Source: Chloroflexota bacterium (GTDB taxonomy: Bacteria > Chloroflexota > Limnocylindria > Limnocylindrales > CSP1-4). Taken from it: 9,072 nt of DNA. A model generated the notes under the pieces. That model ran no database searches and was not told the origin of the DNA. It saw only the letters and a list, made by a program, of their open reading frames with translations. The DNA is taken from positions 1 through 9,072 of the forward strand of contig JAJYGO010000140.1 in assembly GCA_021785115.1 (NCBI GenBank). The letters are read 5' to 3'. The first letter of the stretch is position 1. Every line of letters starts with the position of its first letter. Positions 1-9,072 of the stretch are shown here, piece by piece. Position numbers and translations under genes: made by a program.

Positions 1-2702
<2,702 letters not shown>

Positions 2703-2708
2703 GGGCAG

Positions 2709-2714
2709 AGCATA
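2709..2714 (-). promoter_or_regulatory. Candidate -10 box for the VOC gene, leaderless arrangement
   Basis: On the minus strand TATGCT (TAnnnT) ends six bases before the ATG at 2702, with no ribosome binding site in between. Transcription would start at or next to the A of the start codon. No recognisable -35 box is present at the usual distance, so this is tentative. Confidence 0.4.
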
Positions 2715-2810
2715 GCGACGTGGCGCACGGGAGGCCGGCGGCCCGCGGCTCGGAGCCCGCCAGCACGATCCGGCGATCGCTGCTACCGTTCCGCGCCGTT
2801 GGCCTGACGA

Positions 2811-2874
2811 CAGGGAGACCAGCTGCATATCGCCGTCCGGCAGGGGTGCCTGCCGTCCGATTGCCGTCTCCCTG
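2811..2874 (+). ncRNA. Structured leader element upstream of the NlpC/P60 gene, unassigned
   Basis: A perfect 9-bp closing helix, CAGGGAGAC (2811-2819) with GTCTCCCTG (2866-2874), encloses a nested helix GCA-ATCG (2825-2832, T2828 bulged) with CGATTGC (2858-2864). That in turn encloses an apical 6-bp hairpin GGCAGG/CCTGCC (2839-2844, 2849-2854) with a GGTG loop. Asymmetric internal loops separate the helices, unlike a simple terminator. It sits in the intergenic region 118 bases before the TTG start of the cell-wall hydrolase gene. I could not match it to a known riboswitch, and transcription of this region is not shown. Confidence 0.4.
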
Positions 2875-2875
2875 A

Positions 2876-2898
2876 GGCGCGATCACCCCATGCGCGCC
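2876..2898 (+). repeat. Second leader hairpin, 6-bp stem
   Basis: GGCGCG (2876-2881) pairs with CGCGCC (2893-2898) around an 11-base loop, starting two bases after the larger structured element ends. It may be part of the same 5' leader. The short GC-only stem could also be chance in DNA of this composition. Confidence 0.3.
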
Positions 2899-2951
2899 GC
2901 GCTCGCGGCCTGCTGCCAACCATCTCCGCCCGGCCGGCGCCGTCCCTTCGA

Positions 2952-2972
2952 CACGGCGGACCCGCCGCCGTG
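2952..2972 (+). repeat. Third leader hairpin just ahead of the NlpC/P60 ribosome binding site
   Basis: CACGGCGG (2952-2959) pairs perfectly with CCGCCGTG (2965-2972) around the loop ACCCG. It ends about ten bases before the AGGAG at 2983-2987. It is not followed by a T-run. It could be the switching element of a regulated leader, acting on ribosome access, or a simple stable stem. Confidence 0.4.
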
Positions 2973-2991
2973 CCTGGCAGAGAGGAGCACC

Positions 2992-3768
2992 TTGGGGCTC
3001 ACCGCCGGCCTTCGGGCCCTGACCGCTGCGGCGCTTGCCGCGACCGCCGTCCTCGCCGTCACCGCGACGCCTGCTGCCGCCGCCGGTCCGACGCCCACTG
3101 CAACCGCGAGCGCCGTGTCGGCGAGCGCGGCCTCCCGCGTCGTCTACATCGCCGAGGCCCAGCGCGGCAAGCCCTACGTCCTCGACGCCGCCGGCCCGTC
3201 GTCGTTCGACTGCTCCGGCCTCGTCCTCTACGCCTACCGCATGGCCGGCGTCGCCGGCCGCCTGGGCGGCGGCCACTCGGGGTACGGGATGCTGGCCTGG
3301 GGCCGAGCCCACCACCTGTTCAGCCGATCCAACCCGCAGGTCGGCGACGTCGTCGTCTACGGGTACGGCGCCCACGTCGCCATCTACATCGGCGGCGGCC
3401 GCGTGATCAGCGCGCTCAACCCGGCGCAGGGGATCCGGATCACCGGACTGCACGCCCTGCACAACTCGGTGACGGGCTACATCCACACCCAGCTCGGGCG
3501 GGCGGCCGCCAAGGTCGTGCAGTCGGCCTCGAGCGCCAGGACCAAAGCCGCGGCCCCCTCGGGCTCCCGAGGCGCGCTGGTGCGCACCCGCTACGCCGTC
3601 AACCTGCGGGCCGCCGCCACCACCTCGTCGGCAGTGCTCGCGGTCGCCCCCAACGGCGCGCAGCTCCGCCTCATCGGCTCCACGGTCCGCGGCGCCAAGC
3701 GCTGGGACCACGTGGTGTACCTGGGCCGGACCGCCTGGGTGCGCGCCGACCTGGTGCGCGCCGGCTGA
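2992..3768 (+). CDS. Secreted NlpC/P60 cysteine peptidase with C-terminal bacterial SH3 domain
   Basis: Probable peptidoglycan hydrolase cutting stem peptides outside the cell. From the TTG at 2992 it is 258 residues. A signal peptide covers about 1-31 (Arg8, then an Ala/Leu-rich core ending in an Ala run). The NlpC/P60 domain spans about 46-165, with Cys74 in FDCSGLVLYAY and His128 in GAHVAIYIGGG. The third catalytic position, twelve residues after the His, is Ser140 rather than the common His, Asn or Glu, with Asn143 nearby. An Ala/Ser-rich linker (172-192) leads to an SH3_3-type domain (about 195-257, VNLRAAATTSSAVL...NGAQLRLIG) for wall binding. TTG is preferred over the ATG at 2890 because AGGAG lies four bases upstream and the signal peptide then starts at residue 1. 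The upstream region holds several hairpins, suggesting leader-based control. Confidence 0.9.
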   Translation: MGLTAGLRALTAAALAATAVLAVTATPAAAAGPTPTATASAVSASAASRVVYIAEAQRGKPYVLDAAGPSSFDCSGLVLYAYRMAGVAGRLGGGHSGYGMLAWGRAHHLFSRSNPQVGDVVVYGYGAHVAIYIGGGRVISALNPAQGIRITGLHALHNSVTGYIHTQLGRAAAKVVQSASSARTKAAAPSGSRGALVRTRYAVNLRAAATTSSAVLAVAPNGAQLRLIGSTVRGAKRWDHVVYLGRTAWVRADLVRAG

Positions 3769-3803
3769 ACTCGGCTGGGCGCCCCGGGCCGGAGCGACGC
3801 CGA

Positions 3804-3832
3804 CCGGGCCGGCCGGCGGGCGGTCGGCCCGG
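3804..3832. terminator. GC-rich hairpin between convergent genes, candidate bidirectional terminator
   Basis: CCGGGCCG (3804-3811) pairs with CGGCCCGG (3825-3832) around 13 bases. An alternative pairing, CGACCG (3801-3806) with CGGTCG (3821-3826), overlaps it. It lies 36 bases after the NlpC/P60 stop and 16 bases after the MFS stop on the other strand, where a shared terminator is expected. There is no T-run on either side, so it rests on position and pairing alone. Confidence 0.42.
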
Positions 3833-3847
3833 CCCCCGACGGGTCGG

Positions 3848-5293
3848 TCAGCCTGGCCGGGCGCCCGGAGCCTCTGGGTCTGCCGAGCGCACGGCGGCCA
3901 CCTGGCCCTCGACCCGGCCGCGATGCCCGGACCCGCGGATCAGGCTGGTCGCGATCCCGATGGCGCACACCGCCGCCGCGACCCAGAAGGCGTCGTGGAT
4001 GGCGCCGGCCAGCGCCTCGCCCTGGGACGTCGTCTGCGCGAGGTGCACCGGCAGGCGCGTGGCCACGACGGCGGCGGACAGGGCGATGCCGAGCGACTGG
4101 CCGGTGACCCGCATCTGGGCGAGCGTGCCCGACGCCGTCCCGACGCGCCGGCCGGGCACGGACCCCAGCACGGCCGAGCTGTTGGGGCTCATGAACAGGC
4201 CCTGCCCGACGCCCATCAGGACCAGCCGCCAGATGAGGTCCGGGAGGGCGAAGTCCACGGGCAGCTGGGTGAGGCTGAGCAGTGCCAGCACCATCAGCAC
4301 CATGCCCAGGCTGGCCGGGACCGCCGGTCCGACGCGGTCGGAGGCCGTGCCGGAGAACGGGGCGACGATCGCCATGGCGATCGGCACCGGCGTCAGCAGC
4401 AGCCCGGCCTCGATCGGGGAGAAGCCGCGGCCCTGCTCGAGCAGGAACGGCAGCAGGAACGTGGCGGTGAACAGGCCCGAGAACGCCACGACCACGCTCG
4501 CGAGGCCGAAGCTGAACGGCCGGATCCGGAACAGGGTGAGGTCCAGCAGCGGCTGGACGGTGGCCCGCTCGGCGTACAGGAAGGCCGCCCCGAGGACGAG
4601 GAAGGCGGCCGCCATGAGCAGGGTCCCCGGGGACGTCCAGCCCCAGCTCTGGCCTTCGGAGAGCGCCAGCAGGAGGGCGAACAGGGCGATCCCCGAGAGC
4701 GCCGCCCCCCGCAGGTCGAACGACTGGTCGCGGCCGCGCCCCTCGGCCGGCAGCACCCGCCACGCCCACAGAATGGCGATCACCCCGATCGGCGCGTTGA
4801 TCAGGAAGATCGACCGCCACGAGGCGACCTGGGTGAGGACGCCGCCCAGCGCCGGCCCCAGGCTGAGCCCGAGGGACACGCTCACGCCGTTGAGGCCGAG
4901 CGCCCGGCCGCGCTCGGTCGCGTCGAAGGTGCGGGCGACGACGGCTGGGCCCATCGCCATGATGGCCGCCGCCCCGCAGGCCTGGATGGCCCGGAAGCCG
5001 ATCAGCCACAGCTCGCTCGGCGCCAGCCCGCACAGGACGCTCGAGACGGTGAACACGGCGAACCCGGCCAGGTAGACGCGCTTGAAGGTCGCCACCTCGC
5101 CCAGGCGCCCCACCGGCAGGAGCAGGCTGCCCACCACCAGCAGGTAGGCGACGACGACCCACTCGACCGTCGTGAGGTCGATCCGGAAGTCGGTCTGGAT
5201 CGCGGGGAGCGCGATGTTGACGATGCTGCCGTCCAGGGTCGACATCAGCGACCCTAGGGACACGGTCGAGAGGATGAGCCACTTGCGCTGCAC
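3848..5293 (-). CDS. MFS transporter, DHA2 (EmrB/QacA, 14-TM) family
   Basis: Proton-driven exporter in the cytoplasmic membrane, probably for drugs or other hydrophobic compounds. It is 481 residues, in the DHA2 range, and hydrophobicity suggests 14 membrane segments. Motifs seen: STLDGSIVNIALP (18-30) in TM1 with Asp21, characteristic of the family; GRLGEVATFKRVYLAG (62-77), the loop 2-3 motif A; Arg101 in GFRAIQACGAAA (motif B, TM4); and GLSLGPALGG (142-151) in TM5, the antiporter motif C. WRSIFLINAPIG (159-170) is also typical. The start is GTG at 5293. There is no Shine-Dalgarno, but TAGCCT six bases upstream fits leaderless transcription. The gene follows the acyl-CoA synthetase gene by 65 bases with a palindrome in between, so it is probably a separate unit. 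Its substrate cannot be told from sequence. Confidence 0.95.
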   Translation of the reverse strand: MQRKWLILSTVSLGSLMSTLDGSIVNIALPAIQTDFRIDLTTVEWVVVAYLLVVGSLLLPVGRLGEVATFKRVYLAGFAVFTVSSVLCGLAPSELWLIGFRAIQACGAAAIMAMGPAVVARTFDATERGRALGLNGVSVSLGLSLGPALGGVLTQVASWRSIFLINAPIGVIAILWAWRVLPAEGRGRDQSFDLRGAALSGIALFALLLALSEGQSWGWTSPGTLLMAAAFLVLGAAFLYAERATVQPLLDLTLFRIRPFSFGLASVVVAFSGLFTATFLLPFLLEQGRGFSPIEAGLLLTPVPIAMAIVAPFSGTASDRVGPAVPASLGMVLMVLALLSLTQLPVDFALPDLIWRLVLMGVGQGLFMSPNSSAVLGSVPGRRVGTASGTLAQMRVTGQSLGIALSAAVVATRLPVHLAQTTSQGEALAGAIHDAFWVAAAVCAIGIATSLIRGSGHRGRVEGQVAAVRSADPEAPGARPG

Positions 5294-5299
5294 GGGACG

Positions 5300-5305
5300 A
5301 GGCTA
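5300..5305 (-). promoter_or_regulatory. Candidate -10 box for the MFS gene, leaderless arrangement
   Basis: TAGCCT on the minus strand ends six bases before the GTG at 5293. No ribosome binding site is visible, and there is only a poor -35 match (TTCGGC) 16 bases further up. The spacing would place the transcript start at the start codon. Confidence 0.4.
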
Positions 5306-5331
5306 CCGGATCGGTTCGTGGGCCGAAGGAC

Positions 5332-5349
5332 GCCCGCCGGCCGGCGGGC
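5332..5349. terminator. Perfect 18-bp palindrome after the acyl-CoA synthetase gene, candidate terminator
   Basis: GCCCGCCGG (5332-5340) is followed directly by its reverse complement CCGGCGGGC (5341-5349). As RNA this gives a 7-bp stem with a GGCC loop. It begins nine bases after the synthetase stop on the minus strand. The bases that follow there (GTCCTTC) are weakly T-rich. It lies upstream of the proposed MFS -10 box, consistent with ending one transcript before the next begins. Confidence 0.42.
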
Positions 5350-5358
5350 CGCGCCGCG

Positions 5359-7590
5359 TCAGGACGGAGCGGTCGCCTCGCACCAGGCCGCCAGCGCCCG
5401 GGTGGCCGCGTCCGCCGTGCCGAGCACGGGGATGCCGGCCGCGGCGAGCTGGTCGCGGAACGGCTCGTACAGGGGGCCGGCGTCCACGACCGCGATCCAG
5501 GGCTTGGACGTCGTCCGCCACAGGTCCGCCAGCACGTCGGCGAGGGCGCCCGGCCGGGTCAGGTCCTCGAGGTGGCCCTCGCCCGGCGGCAGGGTCTCGA
5601 TCGAGTCGGCCATGGGCACGGCGCCCACGATGCCCGCGTCCACCTCGTCGGCCTCGAGGATGATCCTCGCCGCGGCGCCTGCGATGGACGCGCCCGCGAT
5701 CGGGGTGAGGTCCAGGGGGTTGTGGACGTCCACGACCGAGGTGATGCCGGCCGGCACGAGGAGGTCGCCCAGCGCCCGCTCGGTGGCGGCGGAGAAGCGC
5801 GCCAGCGACAGGCTGCCGGCGTGGTCGGCGATCGTCACGCACTCGGAACCGGCGTTCGTGACGGCGCCGAGCCGGCGTCCGGCGGCCGGGCGCCCGTCGA
5901 GCAGCGTGAACGTGCGCAGCAGGTCGTCGAACTCGGCCGGGGTCTCGGCCCACGCCACCCCCGCTGCGCGGGCCAGCTGGCGCGTCACCGTGGCGTCGCC
6001 CGCGATCGCCGCCGTGTGGCTGGCGGACGCCCCGGCCCCGGCCGCCGTCCGGCCGGCGCGGTACAGGACCACCTGCCGCCCCCCCGCGCGCAGCCGGGCG
6101 GCCGCCTCGAGGAACCGCACGCCGTCCAGGCGCAGGAAGCCCTCGACGTAGACGCCGACGACCCGGACCCCGGGCTCGTCCACGAAGCGCGCCAGGTAGT
6201 CGCCGGCGGTGAGGTCGGTCTGGTTGCCGATCGTGACCACGTAGCGCGGGTCGAGCGGCGCCAGGCGGGACAGGCGCGTGATCGCGAACGCGCCGCTGCC
6301 GGTCACCAGCGCCATCGGCGCGGGCCGCGAGCCCGGCGGCAGCTTGGCCTGGGGGATGAACAGCGTGTCGTAGCGGCCGGGCCGAGACCGGATGCCGAGG
6401 CAGTTGCCGCCGTTGATGACGGGGCCGCCGTCGGGCCGCGAGCGCGCCGCCTCCAGCGCGTGCTGCATCCGGTCGGCGAGGGCGCTCCCCCCGTTCTTCT
6501 CCTCCAGCCCGCCCGGGATCACGATGAACGAGGTCACCAGGTCGCGCTCCACGGCCTCCGCCACGAATCCCGGCGTGGCGGCGGCGGGCAGCACGACGAC
6601 GATCAGGTCCACCCGTCCGGGGAGCGAGGCGAGGTCGGGGACGCAGCGGACCCCGTCCACCTCGGCGGCGCCCGGCTTGATGACGGTGATGGCCGTCGGG
6701 TCGAAGCCCTCGCGGAGCACGTTCTGGAGGATGACGCGCCCCGCGTTCATCGCCGACGACACGCCGACGATCGCGATGGTCCGCGGCTGCAGGAGGCGCG
6801 CGACCGCCGCCGCCGGCCGGGGCGCCCGCACGGGTCGCGGCCCGTCGCCCAAGCGCACCAGCACGTCGAGGGCCACCAGCCCGTCGGCGGTCACGGCGGC
6901 GGGGTTGACCTCCACCTCCAGCAGGTCGTCGGGCGCCAGCGGGGCGAGCGCCATGAGCGAGCGCACCGCGTCGGCCAGCCGCTCCGGCGCCAGGCGCGGC
7001 GGCTGGCCCCGGACCGAGCGGGTGGCGAGGCGCACGGCCGTCGCCTCGGCCAGGATCGCGTCCAGGCGGTCCGGCGGGGTGAGGGCGGGCGACGCGATGG
7101 CGAGCTCCCGGCCGGGGCGGAGGTCCGCCGCCAGCAGCTCGGTGGCCGTGCCGCCGGCCCCGACCGCCACGACCGGGCCCATGTCGTCGGTCCAGCGGAA
7201 GGCGAGCAGCAGCTCGCCGCCGGGGTCCCGATCGTGGGGCACCAGCTCCGCCACGGTGAACCCGGTCGCCGGGGCGGGGAGCCGTCGGCGCATCGCCGCG
7301 ATCGCGTCGCGGAGCGCGGGGACCGACCGCTCCACGAAGGCCACCGCGCCGACCTCGGTCTTGTGAGCGAGTCCGGGCGCCACCGCCTTGAGCACCACGC
7401 GGTCGCCGGAGAACGGCGCCAGCAGCGCCTCGTCCACCGCGGCCTCGTCCGCCACCAGTCGCCAGGTCGGGACGGCGATGCCGAGGGCCGTCAGCAGGGC
7501 CAGGCCGTCCGGCTCGGCCAGGGTGTCGTCGCCCGCGGCGCGGGCGTCGGCGATGCGGCGGCGGAGCGCGGCGAGGTCGGGCTCGGTCAC
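5359..7590 (-). CDS. ADP-forming acyl-CoA synthetase (acetate--CoA ligase family), ATP-grasp domain first
   Basis: Interconverts acyl-CoA + ADP + Pi and acid + CoA + ATP through phosphohistidine intermediates; cytoplasmic. It is a 743-residue fusion. An ATP-grasp beta domain comes first (about 1-245), with LAHKTEVGAVAF carrying His76 and GPVVAVGAGGTATELL at 138-153. It is followed by a CoA-binding Rossmann domain (about 262-360, TIAIVGVSSAMNAGRV) and ligase-CoA domains (about 390-743). The latter have NGGNCLGI, VTGSGAFAITRLSR and ASASHTAAIAGD with His525 in the SHTGALAG-type motif. Both relay histidines are therefore present, arguing for activity. The beta-alpha order is the reverse of the alpha-beta fusions I know best. 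Substrate (acetate, branched or aryl acids) is not determined. No GNAT acetyltransferase domain is fused, unlike Pat proteins. The start is GTG at 7590 with no Shine-Dalgarno and a possible promoter directly upstream. Confidence 0.94.
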   Translation of the reverse strand: MTEPDLAALRRRIADARAAGDDTLAEPDGLALLTALGIAVPTWRLVADEAAVDEALLAPFSGDRVVLKAVAPGLAHKTEVGAVAFVERSVPALRDAIAAMRRRLPAPATGFTVAELVPHDRDPGGELLLAFRWTDDMGPVVAVGAGGTATELLAADLRPGRELAIASPALTPPDRLDAILAEATAVRLATRSVRGQPPRLAPERLADAVRSLMALAPLAPDDLLEVEVNPAAVTADGLVALDVLVRLGDGPRPVRAPRPAAAVARLLQPRTIAIVGVSSAMNAGRVILQNVLREGFDPTAITVIKPGAAEVDGVRCVPDLASLPGRVDLIVVVLPAAATPGFVAEAVERDLVTSFIVIPGGLEEKNGGSALADRMQHALEAARSRPDGGPVINGGNCLGIRSRPGRYDTLFIPQAKLPPGSRPAPMALVTGSGAFAITRLSRLAPLDPRYVVTIGNQTDLTAGDYLARFVDEPGVRVVGVYVEGFLRLDGVRFLEAAARLRAGGRQVVLYRAGRTAAGAGASASHTAAIAGDATVTRQLARAAGVAWAETPAEFDDLLRTFTLLDGRPAAGRRLGAVTNAGSECVTIADHAGSLSLARFSAATERALGDLLVPAGITSVVDVHNPLDLTPIAGASIAGAAARIILEADEVDAGIVGAVPMADSIETLPPGEGHLEDLTRPGALADVLADLWRTTSKPWIAVVDAGPLYEPFRDQLAAAGIPVLGTADAATRALAAWCEATAPS

Positions 7591-7597
7591 GTGGCCA

Positions 7598-7627
7598 AGG
7601 TTGCCGCGGACCGCCGCGGGTTTTCAA
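7598..7627 (-). promoter_or_regulatory. Candidate promoter for the acyl-CoA synthetase gene
   Basis: On the minus strand TTGAAA (7627-7622) is followed after 18 bases by CAACCT (7603-7598), which keeps the A at position 2 and T at position 6 of a -10 box. Seven bases then lead to the GTG at 7590, so transcription would start at the start codon. The spacer contains two CCGCGG palindromes (7604-7609 and 7614-7619), possibly a regulator site. The -10 is weak. Confidence 0.35.
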
Positions 7628-7674
7628 GGCCGTCTGGCAGGGCCGGTCGGACTGGCGTCGCCCGCCGCGGCGGC

Positions 7675-8301
7675 TCAGCGGCGGCGCGCCACGACCTCGA
7701 TCAGGTGGACGTGGTGGGGGTCGCCGAGCGCGGTCCGGCCGTCCTCCTCGCGCTCGAACCAGGATTCGATCTCGTAGTCCGCGAGCAGCCCGCGGACGGC
7801 GCCGGGCGAGAGGCAGGTGACCCCGGGCTCGCCGGCGGACTCGTCGCGGTCGCCGTACAGGAGGCCGGCGAAGCGGCCGCCGGGGCGCAGCGCCGCGGTG
7901 ACCCGCCGGAGCACGGCGGTGTAGTCGTCCTCGGACAGGAGCTGCAGGCTCACGCTGGCGATCGCGAGGTCGCACGCTGGCACCTCGAACCCTGCGAGGT
8001 CGGCCACCAGCCCCTGGAGGCGCTCGCGGTCCTGCTCGGGGGTCGCGGCCTCCAGCGCATCGATCGCCGACGCCTCGAGGTCCACGGCCAGCACGCGCCA
8101 GCCGCGGCTGAGCAGCTCCCGCGAGTCGCGGCCCGCACCGCAGCCGAGGTCCACGGCCAGCCGGGGCGGCGCGCCGGGTCCGTCCGCCGCCGCGAACCGT
8201 TCGGCCGCGTCGATCGTGGTGCCCCAGGCGGGGCGGCCCACGGTGACCGCGTAGTAGGCGGGCCAGTGCTCGTCGGGGACGGGGCTCCGAGCCTCGGGCA
8301 T
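7675..8301 (-). CDS. Class I SAM-dependent methyltransferase
   Basis: Cytoplasmic methyltransferase of 208 residues. It has a Rossmann-type domain: motif I AVDLGCGAGRDSRELL (49-64), the acidic end of strand 2 in VLAVDLEASAI (70-80), motif II VADLAGFEVPACDLAIA (99-115) and motif III ALRPGGRFAGLLYG (137-150). The N-terminus HWPAYYAVTVGRPAW (12-26) resembles TehB-like and related small-molecule methyltransferases. The acceptor substrate cannot be predicted. The ATG at 8301 lies 21 bases after the stop of the upstream oxidoreductase gene on the same strand, and neither a ribosome binding site nor a separate promoter is visible, so co-transcription with that gene is likely. The C-terminal tail (about 165-208, with HHVHLIEVVARR) is poorly characteristic. 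Confidence 0.93.
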   Translation of the reverse strand: MPEARSPVPDEHWPAYYAVTVGRPAWGTTIDAAERFAAADGPGAPPRLAVDLGCGAGRDSRELLSRGWRVLAVDLEASAIDALEAATPEQDRERLQGLVADLAGFEVPACDLAIASVSLQLLSEDDYTAVLRRVTAALRPGGRFAGLLYGDRDESAGEPGVTCLSPGAVRGLLADYEIESWFEREEDGRTALGDPHHVHLIEVVARRR

Positions 8302-8322
8302 GGTGCTGCGAGCCGCTGTCGG

Positions 8323-9072
8323 TCAGTCGGCCAGCAGCGCCCGGACCTCGGGCAGCCGGTCGATGGTCTCGGCGTCGTACGGGCGGCGCAGGTCCACGAT
8401 GAAGTGGCGCCACCCCGCCTGGGCGTACGGGCGGAGGCGGTCCGCGATGAACGCGGGCGGACCGCACAGGTCGCCGTCGTCGGCCCCCGGGGAGCCGTTG
8501 GCGGCGCGCTGCCGGGCCAGCACCTCGGCCGCCTCGGCGGGATCGTCGCGCACCACCACGCTGACGCCCAGCGTGCGCTCGATCTCGTCCGGGTCGCGGC
8601 CGATGTCGGCGCAGTGCCCCTTGAGGATCTCGTACTGGGCGGAGACCTCCTCGAGCGTGCCCCCGGTGTCCCACATGTCCGCGTACCGGGCCGCGGTGCG
8701 CAGGGTCTTCTTCGGGCCCGACCCGCCGATCAGGATCGGCAGGTGCGCCTGGACGGGACGGGGCTCGCACAGGGCGTCGCGGAACTGGTAGAAGCGCCCG
8801 TCGTGGCGCTCGATGCGCTCACCGTCGAGCAGGCGCCGGCTGAGCATGACCGCCTCGTCGAGCGCGTCGAGCCGCTCGCCGAAGCCGGACCGGAAGTCGA
8901 TGCCGAACGCCTCGTGCTCGCGCTCGAACCAGGCGCCCCCGAGGCCCAGCACGGCGCGTCCGCCCGACAGGTGGTCGAGGGTCGTCGCCATCTTCACGGT
9001 CAGCCCCGGATTGCGGAACGTGTTGGCGCCGACCATGAGCCCGAGCCGCGGCCGCGAGGTGACCTGGGACCA
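8323..9072 (-). CDS. F420-dependent LLM-class oxidoreductase (luciferase-like), N-terminus off right edge
   Basis: TIM-barrel flavin/F420-dependent oxidoreductase of the bacterial luciferase-like superfamily. The frame is open to 9072, giving the C-terminal 249 residues; full members are about 300-320, so about 60 residues are missing. The reading includes SRPRLGLMVGANTFRNPGLT and ATTLDHLSGGRAVLGLGGAWFEREHEAFGIDF, the conserved core of F420-type LLM proteins, then PILIGGSGPKKTLRTAARYADMW, the usual phosphate-binding loop segment. The ATG at 9036 is internal, because conserved residues continue upstream of it. The cofactor could be FMN; F420 is inferred from the resemblance to actinobacterial and Chloroflexota homologues. 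Substrate unknown. It is probably co-transcribed with the following methyltransferase gene. Confidence 0.95.
   Translation of the reverse strand, partial: WSQVTSRPRLGLMVGANTFRNPGLTVKMATTLDHLSGGRAVLGLGGAWFEREHEAFGIDFRSGFGERLDALDEAVMLSRRLLDGERIERHDGRFYQFRDALCEPRPVQAHLPILIGGSGPKKTLRTAARYADMWDTGGTLEEVSAQYEILKGHCADIGRDPDEIERTLGVSVVVRDDPAEAAEVLARQRAANGSPGADDGDLCGPPAFIADRLRPYAQAGWRHFIVDLRRPYDAETIDRLPEVRALLAD

Noticed and set aside
2703..2828. 42-residue N-terminal extension of the VOC protein
   Set aside because: The added residues do not resemble the family, and the VOC fold begins right at the ATG at 2702, which has a -10-like box six bases upstream.
2890..2991. Upstream ATG start for the NlpC/P60 gene
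   Set aside because: No ribosome binding site precedes it and it would put 34 Arg/Pro-rich residues before the signal peptide. The TTG at 2992 has AGGAG and a clean signal peptide.
2760..2991. c-di-AMP (ydaO) riboswitch upstream of the NlpC/P60 gene
   Set aside because: The gene context is right, but the conserved blocks I remember (such as CCCGACAGCTAACC) are absent. It is kept only as an unassigned structured leader.
2970..5282. Long frames overlapping the NlpC/P60 and MFS genes on both strands (up to 701 codons)
   Set aside because: They are composition shadows: no recognisable domains, while the genes underneath have signal peptide, catalytic or membrane motifs in the correct frame.
7604..7624. 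CCGCGG-ACCG-CCGCGG hairpin followed by GTTTT on the plus strand, resembling an intrinsic terminator
   Set aside because: No plus-strand gene precedes it. On the minus strand it falls in the spacer of the proposed synthetase promoter, so it is more likely a promoter feature or chance.
5303..8770. A 1,155-codon open frame on the minus strand in another frame across three genes
   Set aside because: The product is Arg/Gly/Pro-rich without domain signatures, and it overlaps three genes with clear family motifs. Very high GC makes stop codons rare in alternative frames.

Overview
The window is very GC-rich (roughly 70% or more by eye) bacterial chromosome with densely packed metabolic genes and no sign of mobile DNA, CRISPR, tRNA or rRNA. 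The F420-type luciferase-like oxidoreductase, the NlpC/P60-SH3 secreted protein, GTG/TTG starts and several apparently leaderless genes suggest a high-GC Gram-positive or related soil lineage (deep Actinomycetota or Chloroflexota). That placement is inference from gene content, not from a marker gene.

Layout. At 1-1510 (minus) is the first 503 residues of pyruvate:ferredoxin oxidoreductase, running off the left edge. A 378-base divergent intergenic region (1511-1888) follows. It holds two inverted repeats, a plausible promoter, and a well-matched fluoride riboswitch with a competing downstream hairpin, leading straight into the fluoride channel gene crcB/fluC (1889-2257, plus). Convergent to crcB is a small VOC (glyoxalase/bleomycin-resistance fold) gene (2301-2702, minus). 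A second divergent intergenic region (2703-2991) contains a row of strong hairpins ahead of a secreted NlpC/P60-SH3 cell-wall hydrolase (2992-3768, plus). A GC-rich hairpin separates that gene from a convergent block on the minus strand. In transcription order the block is an F420-dependent LLM oxidoreductase (N-terminus beyond the right edge), a class I methyltransferase, an ADP-forming acyl-CoA synthetase with ATP-grasp domain first, and a 14-TM DHA2-family MFS exporter.

How the parts may fit. Pyruvate:ferredoxin oxidoreductase makes acetyl-CoA and reduced ferredoxin. An ADP-forming acetyl/acyl-CoA synthetase could convert an acyl-CoA to acid plus ATP, so the two could form a fermentative, substrate-level ATP route, although they are about 4 kb apart and not in one operon. 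The LLM oxidoreductase and methyltransferase, 21 bases apart, are probably co-transcribed. The synthetase and the MFS gene each appear to have their own promoter placed so that the transcript would begin at or next to the start codon.

Most noteworthy: the fluoride riboswitch with a visible switching mechanism at 1773-1861, and an unassigned structured leader upstream of the NlpC/P60 gene at 2811-2972. I saw no clearly novel multi-gene system.
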